From Frankia sp. AgB1.9 (GTDB taxonomy: Bacteria; Actinomycetota; Actinomycetes; Frankiales; Frankiaceae): 64,000 bases of DNA. The translations under genes and the position numbers were made by a program. Where the stretch lies: the NCBI RefSeq assembly GCF_016786355.1, contig NZ_JADWYX010000003.1:62001-126000 (forward strand), read 5' to 3'. The notes beneath the pieces are model-generated. The model ran no database searches. It saw only the letters and a program-made list of their open reading frames with translations, and was not told where the DNA came from. Of the stretch, positions 24,414 to 33,549 are shown piece after piece. Within the stretch, counting starts at the first letter, position 1, and the number at the start of each line of letters is the position of its first letter.

Positions 24414-26039
24414 TCAGGACCCGGACTCGACCGTCGCGCGTTCCTCGGCCTGCTCGGGCGTCGTGGCCCGCTCGGTTTCCTCGGCCCGCTCGGATGCCTC
24501 GGCCGGGAGCGGCAGATCGGGCCGCTCGGGCGGCGGGGACTCCTCGGCCGGCGTCGCGGTGGCGGGCTTCGCCGGGCGCATCAGGATCACGACGAGGACC
24601 GCGGCGAGAATCCCGACGACGCCGGCCACCAGGAAGGTCGCCTGCACGCCGGCGACCCCGGCCGTGTGGACGGCGCTGTCGAGCGCCGGCCGCGCCGGAG
24701 CCGGCGTCGCCCCCAGTACTCCGGGGGCCTGACCGCCGGCGATCGCGTGCGCGACCTTGCTGTGCGCCGCGACCCCCTGACCGGACAGCTCGTGTTCCGC
24801 CCTGGCGACGAACACGCTGCCCAGCGCGGCGATACCGAAGGCGTAGCCGAGCTGGCGGGTGGTGTTCACCGCGCCCGCCGCCATCCCGGTCCGCTCGACC
24901 GGCACCAGCGACATCGAGACCGAACCGAGCATCGGCGTCGAGATGCCGACCCCGATTCCGATGATCGCGAACCCCGCGACCAGCTGCGGCCAGTGTGCCG
25001 GGCCGTGCACCATCAACGCGCCGACCAGGCCGCCGAGGCCGATGAGCGCCAGGCCGGTACCGAGCACCAGGTCGGCCCGGCGCTCGTGCAGGAAGCGCCC
25101 GAGCAGGGCCGACGCGAAGAACGCCGTGATCGACAGGGGGATACCGGTCAGCCCGGACTGCAACGGCGTCATCCGGATCACCGACTGCAGCCAGATCGAC
25201 GTGTACGTGAACGCGGAGAAGGCGGCGAACGTCATCAGCAACCCGGCCACCAGCACGCCGACGAACCGCCGGTTGCGCAGCAGCGCCAGGTCGAACATCG
25301 GGTGCTTGGAGCGGGCCTCCAGCGCCACGAACACCGCCAGCAGCACGACGGCCGCCGCCAGCAGCAGCCAGACCCCGGGGTTCGACCAGCCGTCGTCGTT
25401 GGCCCGGATCAGCGCGTAGGTCACGCTGGCGGCCGACGCGCTGAACGCGACGATGCCCGGGACGTCCACCGGGACCCGCCGCGGCGAGCGGGAGTCGGTC
25501 AGCACGACCACGGCCAGCACGATCGCTATCGCGCTGACCGGCAGGTTCACGAAGAAGATCCAACGCCACGACACGTACTGGGTGAGCACGCCGCCGACGA
25601 TTGGCCCGATCGCGGACGACGCCCCGGCGACCGCGCCCCAGACCCCGTACGCGGTGCCCCGGTCGCGTCCGGCGTAGGAGGCGTTGAGCAGCGGGAAGTT
25701 CGTCGCGAACATCGCGGCCGCGCCGACCCCCTGGACGGCCCGCGCCGCGACCAGCACCCCCGGGTTGGGCGACAGGCCGCACATCAACGAGCTCAGCGCG
25801 AACAGGGCGAGACCGCCGATGTACGCGCGCCGGTGGCCCGCGATGTCCGCGACCGAGCCGGCGCCGAGCACCAACGCCGCCAGCGCAAGGGCGTACGCGT
25901 CGACGACCCACTGCAACGCTCCGAACGAGGCGTGCAGATCGACAACCATGCTCGGCAGCGCGACGTTCACGATCGTGACGTCGATCAACAGCATGAACGT
26001 GCCCAGGCAGACTGTCAGTAGCGGCAACCATTTGCGCAT
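24414..26039 (-). CDS. DHA2-family (EmrB/QacA-like) drug:proton exporter
   Basis: 541 residues from an ATG. Fourteen transmembrane helices are visible. Motifs include LLIDVTIVNVALPSM (helix 1, motif D1), AGHRRAYIGGLALFALSS (motif A) and WRWIFFVNLPV (the conserved WRWIFFVN after helix 5). The C-terminal 60 residues are a charged Glu/Pro/Ala-rich tail. Such transporters expel lipophilic antibiotics, dyes or natural products. It converges on the TetR gene and may be controlled by it. Confidence 0.93.
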   Translation of the reverse strand: MRKWLPLLTVCLGTFMLLIDVTIVNVALPSMVVDLHASFGALQWVVDAYALALAALVLGAGSVADIAGHRRAYIGGLALFALSSLMCGLSPNPGVLVAARAVQGVGAAAMFATNFPLLNASYAGRDRGTAYGVWGAVAGASSAIGPIVGGVLTQYVSWRWIFFVNLPVSAIAIVLAVVVLTDSRSPRRVPVDVPGIVAFSASAASVTYALIRANDDGWSNPGVWLLLAAAVVLLAVFVALEARSKHPMFDLALLRNRRFVGVLVAGLLMTFAAFSAFTYTSIWLQSVIRMTPLQSGLTGIPLSITAFFASALLGRFLHERRADLVLGTGLALIGLGGLVGALMVHGPAHWPQLVAGFAIIGIGVGISTPMLGSVSMSLVPVERTGMAAGAVNTTRQLGYAFGIAALGSVFVARAEHELSGQGVAAHSKVAHAIAGGQAPGVLGATPAPARPALDSAVHTAGVAGVQATFLVAGVVGILAAVLVVILMRPAKPATATPAEESPPPERPDLPLPAEASERAEETERATTPEQAEERATVESGS

Positions 26040-26262
26040 CGTCGGACACCTGCATTCCTAGCGAGACTGCTTCGGACGCCCGGCGAGGGTCGGGCGGCGG
26101 TTGGCGGAGGCGGCGCAGACCGCCCCGCTCGGTTCCCCAGCATGCGCCGGAGGTCCGACAGTCTGGCCAGACCGGCCGACCGGCGATCAGGTTAGCGGCT
26201 GGTCGTGGCGGCCAGGCGCCGACTGACCTGGACGGTTACGCCTGGCCCTGGCGGTCGCGGCG

Positions 26263-27114
26263 CTAGAAGAGGGTGAGTGGCGCGGCCGGGATCGGCGTGG
26301 GAAGCGGCTCCAGCGCGGGCACCCGGGCGCGGACCTCGGCGTGGAAGCGCCGGGCCAAGTCGGGCGCGTCGGCGTTGTCGGGAGTGTGGACGAAGACGGT
26401 GGGGGACCGGCCCTCGCGCAGCCAGCCCGCGACGATGTCGACCCACCGCTGCCAGCCGTCGACCGTTCGCGCGGCGTCGTCGCGGCCGAGGTAGCGGACG
26501 ATCGGCCGCTCGGTCAGCGCCACCAGGCGCGCCGGCACCCGCGGCTTCTTGACCCAGGCGTCGCGCTCGGCCGCGCTGGCCGGCGGGCTCTGGAAGAACA
26601 CGGTGGTGTCGAACGGAATCCACTCGGCGCCGGCGGCCGCGAGGGTCTCCTCCAGCAGGCGGGCCGCCCGCGGGTCCTCGAAGAACGCCGGGTGGCGGAC
26701 CTCGACGGCGTACCGGTAGGACGAGCTGAGCCGGCGCAGGAAGCCGGCGAGCAGCGGAACGTCGGCCGGGCCGAACGCCGGCGGCAGCTGAACCCAGAGC
26801 GCGTCGGCCCGCGGGCCGAGCGGCTCGATCGCGTCCAGGAACAGTCGCAGCGGCTCGTCGACGTCGGTGAGGCAGCGCTCGTGCGTGATGATCTTCGGTA
26901 GCTTGGCGACGAACCGGAAGGCCGGATCGGTCTGCGCGGACCACGAGGTGACGGTGTCCCTGGTCGGCGTCGCGTAGAACGTGGTGTTCCCCTCGACCGC
27001 GGTGCACCAGCTGGCGTAGTGCCGCAGCCGCTCGTGCGCCGGCAGCGGGTGCTGGAGAAAGCGGCCCTGCCACGACCTGTGTGACCACATCGCGCAGCCC
27101 ACGTGCAGGCGCAT
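26263..27114 (-). CDS. DUF72 (YecE-like) protein
   Basis: 283 residues from the ATG at 27114 (an upstream frame to 27237 is poor in conserved sequence). LHVGCAMWSHRSWQGRF, ASWCTAVEGNTTFYATP, FVAKLPKIITHE, and VFVHTPDNADAPDLARRFH are the landmarks of DUF72, a TIM-barrel family (COG1801) of unknown activity. The conserved Glu, Thr and Phe of EGNTTFY and the Asn of TPDN are present. No operon partner is obvious; the gene downstream on this strand is the exporter, about 220 bases away. Confidence 0.9.
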   Translation of the reverse strand: MRLHVGCAMWSHRSWQGRFLQHPLPAHERLRHYASWCTAVEGNTTFYATPTRDTVTSWSAQTDPAFRFVAKLPKIITHERCLTDVDEPLRLFLDAIEPLGPRADALWVQLPPAFGPADVPLLAGFLRRLSSSYRYAVEVRHPAFFEDPRAARLLEETLAAAGAEWIPFDTTVFFQSPPASAAERDAWVKKPRVPARLVALTERPIVRYLGRDDAARTVDGWQRWVDIVAGWLREGRSPTVFVHTPDNADAPDLARRFHAEVRARVPALEPLPTPIPAAPLTLF

Positions 27115-27192
27115 GCCCCGAGCCCTCCGTCGACCGGCCGCCGGAGGTGGCCCCCCGGACCGCGCCGCCGGGCCGCGGGCGCGATGATCGCA

Positions 27193-27202
27193 CCGTATAC
27201 GG
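27193..27202. promoter_or_regulatory. Palindrome CCGTATACGG in a divergent intergenic region
   Basis: A 10-bp perfect palindrome flanked by GATCGCA on the left and CGATCGCC on the right, between the DUF72 and SGNH hydrolase genes. Possible operator. Confidence 0.35.
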
Positions 27203-27331
27203 CGATCGCCGGGATACGTCCTGCCTGGTGCCGCCACGGTTGTGCCCAGGTGGGACGCGAAGGCGCGGTTGGCCGGGCCCGGCGGGCTCGTCCCGCGTGT
27301 GCGTTATACACACTCTCGGCGCTCGTATCAA

Positions 27332-27360
27332 TTGTTTGTAAAAAACGGCTGTTGTAGGAT
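27332..27360 (+). promoter_or_regulatory. Possible promoter for the SGNH hydrolase gene
   Basis: TTGTTT (27332-27337), 17-base spacer, TAGGAT (27355-27360), in a markedly AT-richer patch. The leader to the gene would be about 140 bases long. Confidence 0.35.
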
Positions 27361-27507
27361 CAGCCGGCGCGGGTGACACCCGCGACGGCGACCCTGATGT
27401 CGATTCTGGGTGCCATCGCGCGAACTACCCCGTGACCTGGTCGATTGGCGCGCATGTTGACTATCTGGTGCGCCTCATGGAAATGGCGCCCAGTCAGAGA
27501 GCGCTCA

Positions 27508-28422
27508 GTGAAAGGTGCATGGATGCACTCCCGACGGCCCCGCCGGTCACTGGTCATTGTTCTTGCCGGCCTCGCTGGAGCGGTCGCGATGGCTGGTTGT
27601 GGCACGACCGGGATCCCGGGCGGCGGGACGACCAGCTCGCCGAGCAGTTCACCCGTGCCGTTGACCGGTCGCTACGTCGCCATGGGCAGCTCCTTCGCCG
27701 CCGGTTCCGGTACCGGTCCTGACATCGGCGCGGGCTGCCAGCGCGCGGCGGACAACTATCCGCATGTCGTGGCCAAGCGCTTCGGGCTCAACCTGGTCGA
27801 CGTCACCTGCGCCGGCGCCACTATCGCGAACCTGTTCGACACGCCGCAGGACGGCCGTCCCGCGCAGCTCGACGCGGTCACCCCCGACACCCGCCTGGTG
27901 ACGATCACAGCCGGTGGGAACGACCTCGACTACAGCTCCGCCATCCAGCGCTGCATGGAGGCCGCCCGGGCGAGCAAGCCGTGCCCCGGGCTGCCCGCCG
28001 CGGCCGATCTGGGCCAGGCCGCGGTGAAGCTGCATTCCGATCTCGTTCGGCTCATCGGTGCACTGAGGGCGGATGCGCCAGATGCGCGCATCTACCTCCT
28101 CGGCTATCCGCGCATATTTCCGGACCCGCCTGCAACTTGCACTGACAATAATATTTCCGCGGCCGACACCGGTCGGCTGACATCGATCGGGCTGGTGCTC
28201 GACGCAACCCTGCGGCGGTCGGCCGCGGACGCCGACGTCTCCTTTGTCGACGTCTACACCGCGAGCATCGGCCATGACGTTTGCGCCAGCTCCACCGACC
28301 GCTGGCTCAATGGTTCCGACACCTACGGCATCTACTACCACCCGAATGCGACAGGCGTGGCGCGGGTGGCGGACCTGCTCGCCGAGGCGCTGGAGCACCG
28401 CGAGAGCGGCCAGCCCAGCTGA
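27508..28422 (+). CDS. Secreted SGNH/GDSL-family hydrolase lipoprotein
   Basis: 304 residues from a GTG at 27508 (an ATG at 27523 is also possible). A signal peptide with basic HSRRPRR and lipobox AMAGC gives a lipoprotein. The hydrolase domain shows block I YVAMGSSFAAGSGTGPD (Ser nucleophile), block III TITAGGNDLDY (oxyanion Asn) and block V YHPNATG (catalytic His). Multiple Cys outside the blocks suggest disulfides. It resembles Streptomyces-type extracellular lipases and esterases; substrate is unknown. Confidence 0.9.
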   Translation: MKGAWMHSRRPRRSLVIVLAGLAGAVAMAGCGTTGIPGGGTTSSPSSSPVPLTGRYVAMGSSFAAGSGTGPDIGAGCQRAADNYPHVVAKRFGLNLVDVTCAGATIANLFDTPQDGRPAQLDAVTPDTRLVTITAGGNDLDYSSAIQRCMEAARASKPCPGLPAAADLGQAAVKLHSDLVRLIGALRADAPDARIYLLGYPRIFPDPPATCTDNNISAADTGRLTSIGLVLDATLRRSAADADVSFVDVYTASIGHDVCASSTDRWLNGSDTYGIYYHPNATGVARVADLLAEALEHRESGQPS

Positions 28423-28501
28423 TCCGGATGACCCGTGTCGGGCGGGTCGGGCTCCTGCCGACGGTCCGGGGTGGATGGGCAGCGGGTGGTCCGGCGCCAG
28501 G

Positions 28502-29113
28502 TCACGAATCGGAGCCGAGGTCGGCCCGCCCGCGCCATTCCCGATCGAGGATCGCGAAGTCGATCTCGGTGCTCCAGCGTCCTTTGAACCATTCGTTCTC
28601 GACCAGCAGGGCCTCCTGTCGCAGGCCGAGCTTGGTCAGCACCGCGGCCGAGGCCGGGTTCTCGGCGTCGATGCGAGCCGTCACCCGATGCAGCCCGAAC
28701 TCGTCGAAGAGCAGCCCGAGGAGGGCCCGCGCGGCCTCGGTGGCGTAGCCCTGCCCGTGGTACTCGGGATTGATGACGTAGCCGATCTCGCCGGTGCGGT
28801 GCAGGGCGCTGTGCCAGAAGAAGATCAGGTCGCCGATCAGGTCCCGCGACTCCCTGAGTACGACGGCGAGCGCCAGGCACTGCCCCTCGGTGTCGAGTTC
28901 CGACCGGACGAGCTCGGGATTCGCGAGCCGCTCGGCGACCTGCTCCCGGTTTCTCGGCTCCGGCGGGATGTACCGGCACACGTCCTCCCGGGAGAGGTAG
29001 GTGTGCATGGCGTCGATGTCACCGACCGGATCGATGGGCCGCAGCAGGAGCCGTCTGGTCTCGATCGGGTAGCTCGGCCGAAGCGGCCCGAGCGCGAGCC
29101 CAGGAGAGGTCAT
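28502..29113 (-). CDS. GNAT-family N-acetyltransferase (RimJ/RimL-like)
   Basis: 203 residues from the ATG at 29113, preceded by the expected AGGAGAGG-like sequence in reverse order only weakly; the upstream frame to 29386 would overlap the next gene. RLLLRPIDPVGDIDAMHTYL and the acetyl-CoA loop GYVINPEYHGQGYATEAARALL match the Acetyltransf_3 domain, followed by HRVTARIDAENPASAAVLTKLG. It would acetylate an amino group, for example of a ribosomal protein, antibiotic or metabolite. Downstream in the operon direction of the alcohol dehydrogenase gene, with about 100 bases between. Confidence 0.9.
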   Translation of the reverse strand: MTSPGLALGPLRPSYPIETRRLLLRPIDPVGDIDAMHTYLSREDVCRYIPPEPRNREQVAERLANPELVRSELDTEGQCLALAVVLRESRDLIGDLIFFWHSALHRTGEIGYVINPEYHGQGYATEAARALLGLLFDEFGLHRVTARIDAENPASAAVLTKLGLRQEALLVENEWFKGRWSTEIDFAILDREWRGRADLGSDS

Positions 29114-29216
29114 GCCGGCGACCCTAGGGGACGGCGGCCCAGCCGGACGAGGCGAGGGGCGCCCAACGGTGCCGGGCCATCCGGGGCGGCGCAGCGCGGT
29201 GACCCCCGCCGACGGG

Positions 29217-30248
29217 TCAGGGGCGGATGAGCACCTTGAGTGCCTTTCGGTCGGCCATCTCCTGGTAGCCGGCCGGGGTGTCGTCGAGGCCGACGACCCG
29301 GTCGAAGACGCGCCCTGGCTCGATCTTGCCGTCGAGCACGTCCGGCAGGAGATCCTCGATATAGGCGCGGGCCGGCGCCACCCCACCGGTCAGGGTGACA
29401 TTGCGGAAGAAGACGCCGAAGTCCATCGGTACCTCGGTGTACTGGGGTGCGCCGACCCGGCTGATGGTGCCACCGGCCCGGACGACCCCCAGGGCGGTCT
29501 CGATCGCCGGCCGCAGGCCGACGCACTCGAGCACGGTGTGGGTGCCGTCGCCGCCGGTCAGCTCTCGGACCCTCTCGACCCCCTCGTCCCCGCGCTCGGC
29601 GACGACGGCCGTGGCGCCGAACTCGCGGCCGAGATCGGTGCGGACCTTGTGCCGCCCCATCAGGATGATCTGTTCGGCGCCGAGCCGCCGGGCCGCCAGC
29701 ACGGCCGACAGCCCGACGGCGCCGTCCCCGATCACGGTGACGGTGGTGCGCGGGCTGACTCCGGCGGTGACGGCACAGTGGTGGCCGGTGGAGAACACGT
29801 CGGACAGCGTCAGCAGGGACGCCAGCAGCGCCGGGTCCGCTCCGGTCGGCAGCCTGACCAGCGTGCCCTGGGCCTGGGGCACCCGGACCGCCTCGCCCTG
29901 GCCGCCGTCGAGGTCGTTGCCCCACAGGCCGCCGTGGCGGCAGGAGGTCTGCAGGCCCTCGCGGCAGAAGTCGCAGGTGTTGTCGGCCCAGACGAACGGC
30001 GCGACCACCAGGTCACCCTGGCGCAGGCCCCGCACCTCGGACCCGAGTTCCTCGACGACGCCGAGGAACTCGTGCCCCATCCGGCGGCCCTGGCCCGTCG
30101 CCTCCATGGAGCCGTAGGGCCACAGGTCGCTGCCGCAGATGCAGCCGGCCACGACGCGCACCACGGCGTCGGTCGGCTCTGCCAGCCGAGCGTCGGCGAC
30201 GTTCTCGACTCGGACGTCGCCGGCACCGTACATCACGGTCGCACGCAT
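29217..30248 (-). CDS. Zinc-dependent alcohol dehydrogenase-like protein
   Basis: 343 residues from the ATG at 30248 with GGAAGG seven bases upstream. MDR family: catalytic zinc ligands in GCICGSDLWPY (Cys) and GHEFLG (His), structural zinc Cys near CDFCREGLQTSC, and the Rossmann fingerprint VIGDGAVGLSAVLAARRLGA. The structural cluster shows only three clear Cys (CDFC..C) rather than four, so zinc binding there may be partial. It would oxidise a primary or secondary alcohol with NAD(P). A promoter region of about 280 bases separates it from the divergent epimerase gene. Confidence 0.92.
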   Translation of the reverse strand: MRATVMYGAGDVRVENVADARLAEPTDAVVRVVAGCICGSDLWPYGSMEATGQGRRMGHEFLGVVEELGSEVRGLRQGDLVVAPFVWADNTCDFCREGLQTSCRHGGLWGNDLDGGQGEAVRVPQAQGTLVRLPTGADPALLASLLTLSDVFSTGHHCAVTAGVSPRTTVTVIGDGAVGLSAVLAARRLGAEQIILMGRHKVRTDLGREFGATAVVAERGDEGVERVRELTGGDGTHTVLECVGLRPAIETALGVVRAGGTISRVGAPQYTEVPMDFGVFFRNVTLTGGVAPARAYIEDLLPDVLDGKIEPGRVFDRVVGLDDTPAGYQEMADRKALKVLIRP

Positions 30249-30527
30249 AGCTGCACCTTCCGTAGTTTTTCGGCGACCCTTTGGAGTCGCTGACTCCACG
30301 CTAGGCCCGGCCGCAGACCTGAGGGAGGGTCTGTCATTACCCGTGAGCGGTCCACATAGAGGCTGTGGGCGCGGGTATGACAGCCTGATGCCCCAGCCGG
30401 GGCTGTCACAGCCATGGTCCGTAGACGGACGACGGTCGGGGCGCGGGGGATCGGGTGGATTCCGCGGGCGCCTCGCTGGATAGTGGGCTCGCGGAGTCCG
30501 ATGGCGGACGAACGCGGCTGTGAAGGG

Positions 30528-31535
30528 ATGTCATTCGTGGTCGACAGGCAACTGGTGATGGGCGCGAGCGGATTTCTGGGTTCGCACGTCACGCGACAGC
30601 TGGTGGAGCGCGGCGACGAGGTCCGGGTGTGGGTTCGCCGGTCCAGCTCGACCCGGGCCTTCGACGACCTGTCGGTGCAGCGCTGCTTCGGCGAGCTGAC
30701 CGACGACGAGGCGATGCGCGAGGCGATGCGCGACGTCGACACGGTGTTCTACTGCGTCGTCGACGCTCGGGCCTGGCTGCGCGACCCGGGGCCGCTGTTC
30801 GCCACGAACGTCGACGGCCTGCGGCACGCGCTCGACGCGGCGCTCGAGATGAAGGTGCGGCGCTTCGTCTTCTGCAGCACCGTCGGCACGATCGGTGTGT
30901 CCACGGACGGTCTGGCCGACGAGGATCTCCCGCACAACTGGATGCACCTGGGCGGGCCATACATCAGGGCGCGCGTCGCCGCTGAGGAGCTCGTTCTGGA
31001 GTACTGCCGTGAGCGCGGGCTGCCGGGGATCGTCATGAACGTGTCGACGACCTACGGAGCGCCTGACTTCGGCTCGCCGCACGGCCGCATGGTCTCCGAC
31101 GCCGCGCTTGGCAAGCTGCCCATCTACTTCGGCAACGCGTCGATGGAGGTGGTCGGCATAACCGACGCCGCCGAGGCCTTCCTGCTCGCCGGGCAGAAGG
31201 GGCGAATCGGCGAGCGGTACATCATCAGCGAGTCCTTCATGAGCTGGCAGGAGCTCGTGACGACGGCGGCCGAAGCGGTCGGCACCCGTCCGCCGCGCTT
31301 CGGGATCCCGATCGCCGTGATGAAGGTGTTCGGCCGCCTCGGCGACCTCGGTGGGCGGGTGCTGCGCCGCGACATGGTGATGACGAGCGTCACGGTACGG
31401 CTCATGCATTTCATGTCGCCGCTCGACCACGGCAAGGCCTCTCGCGAGCTCGACTGGCACCCGGCGCCGACCCGGGATTCCATCCGCGCCGCGGCGAAGT
31501 ACTACGTCGAACAGGAGCGCGCGGCCGCGAAGTAG
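30528..31535 (+). CDS. NAD-dependent epimerase/dehydratase (extended SDR)
   Basis: 335 residues from the ATG at 30528; earlier in-frame ATGs (30501, 30414) are not supported by conserved sequence. The dinucleotide fold MGASGFLGSHVTRQL and the core FVFCSTVGTIG are clear; the catalytic tyrosine sits in PYIRARVAAEE (Y-x-x-x-[KR] with Arg/Val instead of the usual Lys), so activity should be checked. The pattern fits the dihydroflavonol-4-reductase/HpnA-type branch of extended SDRs, which act on NDP-sugars, sterols or terpenoids. It precedes a TetR gene. Confidence 0.88.
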   Translation: MSFVVDRQLVMGASGFLGSHVTRQLVERGDEVRVWVRRSSSTRAFDDLSVQRCFGELTDDEAMREAMRDVDTVFYCVVDARAWLRDPGPLFATNVDGLRHALDAALEMKVRRFVFCSTVGTIGVSTDGLADEDLPHNWMHLGGPYIRARVAAEELVLEYCRERGLPGIVMNVSTTYGAPDFGSPHGRMVSDAALGKLPIYFGNASMEVVGITDAAEAFLLAGQKGRIGERYIISESFMSWQELVTTAAEAVGTRPPRFGIPIAVMKVFGRLGDLGGRVLRRDMVMTSVTVRLMHFMSPLDHGKASRELDWHPAPTRDSIRAAAKYYVEQERAAAK

Positions 31536-31591
31536 CCCTGTTCTAACGAGAAGACAACCTTCCACCGCAGTACCGGGTCACACCGGCGCGG

Positions 31592-31603
31592 TACACTGCT
31601 TTC
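31592..31603 (+). promoter_or_regulatory. -10 element directly before a leaderless TetR gene
   Basis: TACACT (31592-31597) is followed by six bases and then the GTG start, so transcription should begin on or next to the start codon. No ribosome binding site is present. Confidence 0.5.
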
Positions 31604-32317
31604 GTGGCGTCGCTGGATACGAAATCCTCGGCCGGGGTGACGATCGCCGGGGTGGAGGTGCGTAAGGACTCCCGCGGTGTTCAGACGCGGGAGGTGCTTC
31701 TCCGCGCCGCGGAGCGGCTTTTCGCCGAACAGGGCATAGCTCGTACCTCGACTCGGCAGATCACCGCTGAGGCCGGCATCAGCCGGGACGCCGTCCACTA
31801 TCATTTCGGTTCCAAGTCGGGCCTTGTACTCGCGATCGTGGACTCCCGCACCGGCGAGCTGCGGTCCGATCTGGAACGCCTGTTCGCCGTGAACGTTCCG
31901 GACCGGGACGTCACAGTTCGTGACATTGCCCGCGCCATGGTGGTCGCCGCTACGGAGATGGCCGAACACGAGACCGGCCAGTACTACCACCCGTTCCTGA
32001 TCGCCCTGATGAACGACCCGGAGTACCGGCATCTGGTGAGTTCACGGGCCACCCCGGAGAGTGACGCCGTCGTGGAGCGGCTCACCCCGCTCACACCGGA
32101 CATCGATGCGGCAGAGCGCCTCTTCCGGGTGGCCAGCGCGATGACCCTGATCATCTTCGGCACCGGAAACGGCACCCTCGTCAAATGGGTCGGATCCCAG
32201 GTCGAGACGACGCAGCTTCATTTAACGATGATGCTGACGGATACGGTGGCGAACATATTGGCCGGCGGTGCCGGCACCGGAAACGACGGCGACCTGTCCG
32301 GGCGAGACGCGTTCTAG
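31604..32317 (+). CDS. TetR-family regulator
   Basis: 237 residues from a GTG with a -10 box but no Shine-Dalgarno, so probably leaderless. TetR_N domain: TREVLLRAAERLFAEQGIARTSTRQITAEAGISRDAVHYHFGSKSG contains the HTH (SRDAVHYHFG). A 25-residue N-terminal extension precedes it. The C-terminal half is a helical ligand-binding domain. It converges on the CoA-transferase gene and their stop codons overlap in CTAG. It may control the CoA-transferase/ABC module, whose divergent promoter carries a palindrome TCAAGCGCTTGA. Confidence 0.9.
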   Translation: MASLDTKSSAGVTIAGVEVRKDSRGVQTREVLLRAAERLFAEQGIARTSTRQITAEAGISRDAVHYHFGSKSGLVLAIVDSRTGELRSDLERLFAVNVPDRDVTVRDIARAMVVAATEMAEHETGQYYHPFLIALMNDPEYRHLVSSRATPESDAVVERLTPLTPDIDAAERLFRVASAMTLIIFGTGNGTLVKWVGSQVETTQLHLTMMLTDTVANILAGGAGTGNDGDLSGRDAF

Positions 32318-33549
32318 TCGTCGCTCCAGCCGGTCTTGAAAAAGCTTTCCGTGTGTTCGCCGATCCGTGGCGCGGGCTGCGAGATACGCCAGGGCGTCCG
32401 GCTGAACCGGTAGGGCGCGCCGGGATGAGTCTCGGTGTGGCCGGTGTGCGCATCGGTCACCGAGGTGGCGAATCCGCGTGCGACGAGGTGCGGGTCGCCG
32501 AGTGCTTCCTCGGGTGAGGCGACGAATCCCGCGACGAGCCCTCGGCGTTGGCAGCCGAGGAAGAACTCATAGGCCGGGAGCCGCGCGGCGAGCAGCATCA
32601 TCGCGTCCCGCGAGGCGTTCCAGATCTCCTGCGCCAGTGGATCGGTCGCGAGCTCGACGACGGCGACCCCGCCGCGCTCGACCCCCAGCTCCAGCAGGAC
32701 GACGTCAGCGAATTCCTCGCGTAACCCGACGAGGTCGATCCACTCGACGATCGCCGCGTAGTCCTCGGCTGCCCGTGGCGGGAAACCGAGCACGACGTGG
32801 TGCCCGTCAGCGGCCTCGACCTGGGTCGGCGCGGTCGGTTCGACCATGGCGTGCCGGCCGGTCTGTCGCCTGACGTTTCCTCCGTCGGTGAGGTACTGGG
32901 TGGTGGCCAGCTCGCTGGAGACGTTGAGCGACGCGTCGACGCTCACGTCGACGTGCTGGCCGCGGCCGGAGACGGCTCGCCACATCAGCGCCGTCAGAGC
33001 GGCCACGGCCGCGAAGGAGCCGGCGGTGTGCGCGCTCTGGCCGCCGCCGCCGCGCACGGGTGGAAGCGTGTGGTCGTCGTAGCCGCAGCTGTGCACGGGG
33101 CCACCGCCGGCGAGCAGCGTGAGATCGGTGGTCGGGACGTCCGGCGGGGACCCACGCCGCCCGAACGGCGTCACCGAGACCCAGACGAGCGACGGGAACT
33201 CGGCGGCGAGGCGGTCTGGAATCAGCCCGAGCCCGGCCAGTTCCCGTTCGGGCAGCCCTTCCAACAGGACGTCGCAGTCGGCGAGCAGCAGCCGTAGCCG
33301 CGCGCGGTCCGCCTCGTCGGTCAGGTCGAGCACGACGCTGCGCTTGGACGTGTTGTAGTGACGCCAGTGCAGGCTCGCCTCGGGTGCCGGCTCGTCGCCC
33401 ACGAACGGGCCCAGTGCCCGGGCCGCCGCTCCGGCGGGCGGCTCGATCACGACGGTGTCCGCTCCGAGGTCGGCGAAGACCTTGCTCGGGTACGCGGTGA
33501 ACTGCCCGGCGATCTCCAGTACCCGCAGGCCGTCCAGTGGGCCGGTCAT
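32314..33549 (-). CDS. CaiB/BaiF-type (family III) CoA-transferase
   Basis: 411 residues from the ATG at 33549, which overlaps the preceding stop (ATGA). PLDGLRVLEIAGQFTAYPSKVFADLGADTVVIEPP is the canonical family III start, and HWRHYNTSKRSVVLDLTDE is the next conserved block. In active enzymes a catalytic Asp lies about residue 170, after the S-G-x-x-S-x-x-G region; here the segment reads GGGGQSAHTAGSFAAVAALTALMWR, and the usual Asp is not obvious. It probably moves CoA between organic acids, or is a non-catalytic half. It is the second gene of a two-CoA-transferase operon. Confidence 0.9.
   Translation of the reverse strand: MTGPLDGLRVLEIAGQFTAYPSKVFADLGADTVVIEPPAGAAARALGPFVGDEPAPEASLHWRHYNTSKRSVVLDLTDEADRARLRLLLADCDVLLEGLPERELAGLGLIPDRLAAEFPSLVWVSVTPFGRRGSPPDVPTTDLTLLAGGGPVHSCGYDDHTLPPVRGGGGQSAHTAGSFAAVAALTALMWRAVSGRGQHVDVSVDASLNVSSELATTQYLTDGGNVRRQTGRHAMVEPTAPTQVEAADGHHVVLGFPPRAAEDYAAIVEWIDLVGLREEFADVVLLELGVERGGVAVVELATDPLAQEIWNASRDAMMLLAARLPAYEFFLGCQRRGLVAGFVASPEEALGDPHLVARGFATSVTDAHTGHTETHPGAPYRFSRTPWRISQPAPRIGEHTESFFKTGWSDD

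Noticed and set aside
24357..26021. Plus-strand frame of 554 codons
   Set aside because: Antisense to the DHA2 exporter, whose transmembrane pattern and motifs are convincing; the frame is His/Arg/Gln-rich with no domain.
28244..29230. A 328-residue plus-strand frame
   Set aside because: It is antisense to the acetyltransferase gene and out of frame with the SGNH hydrolase; no domain.
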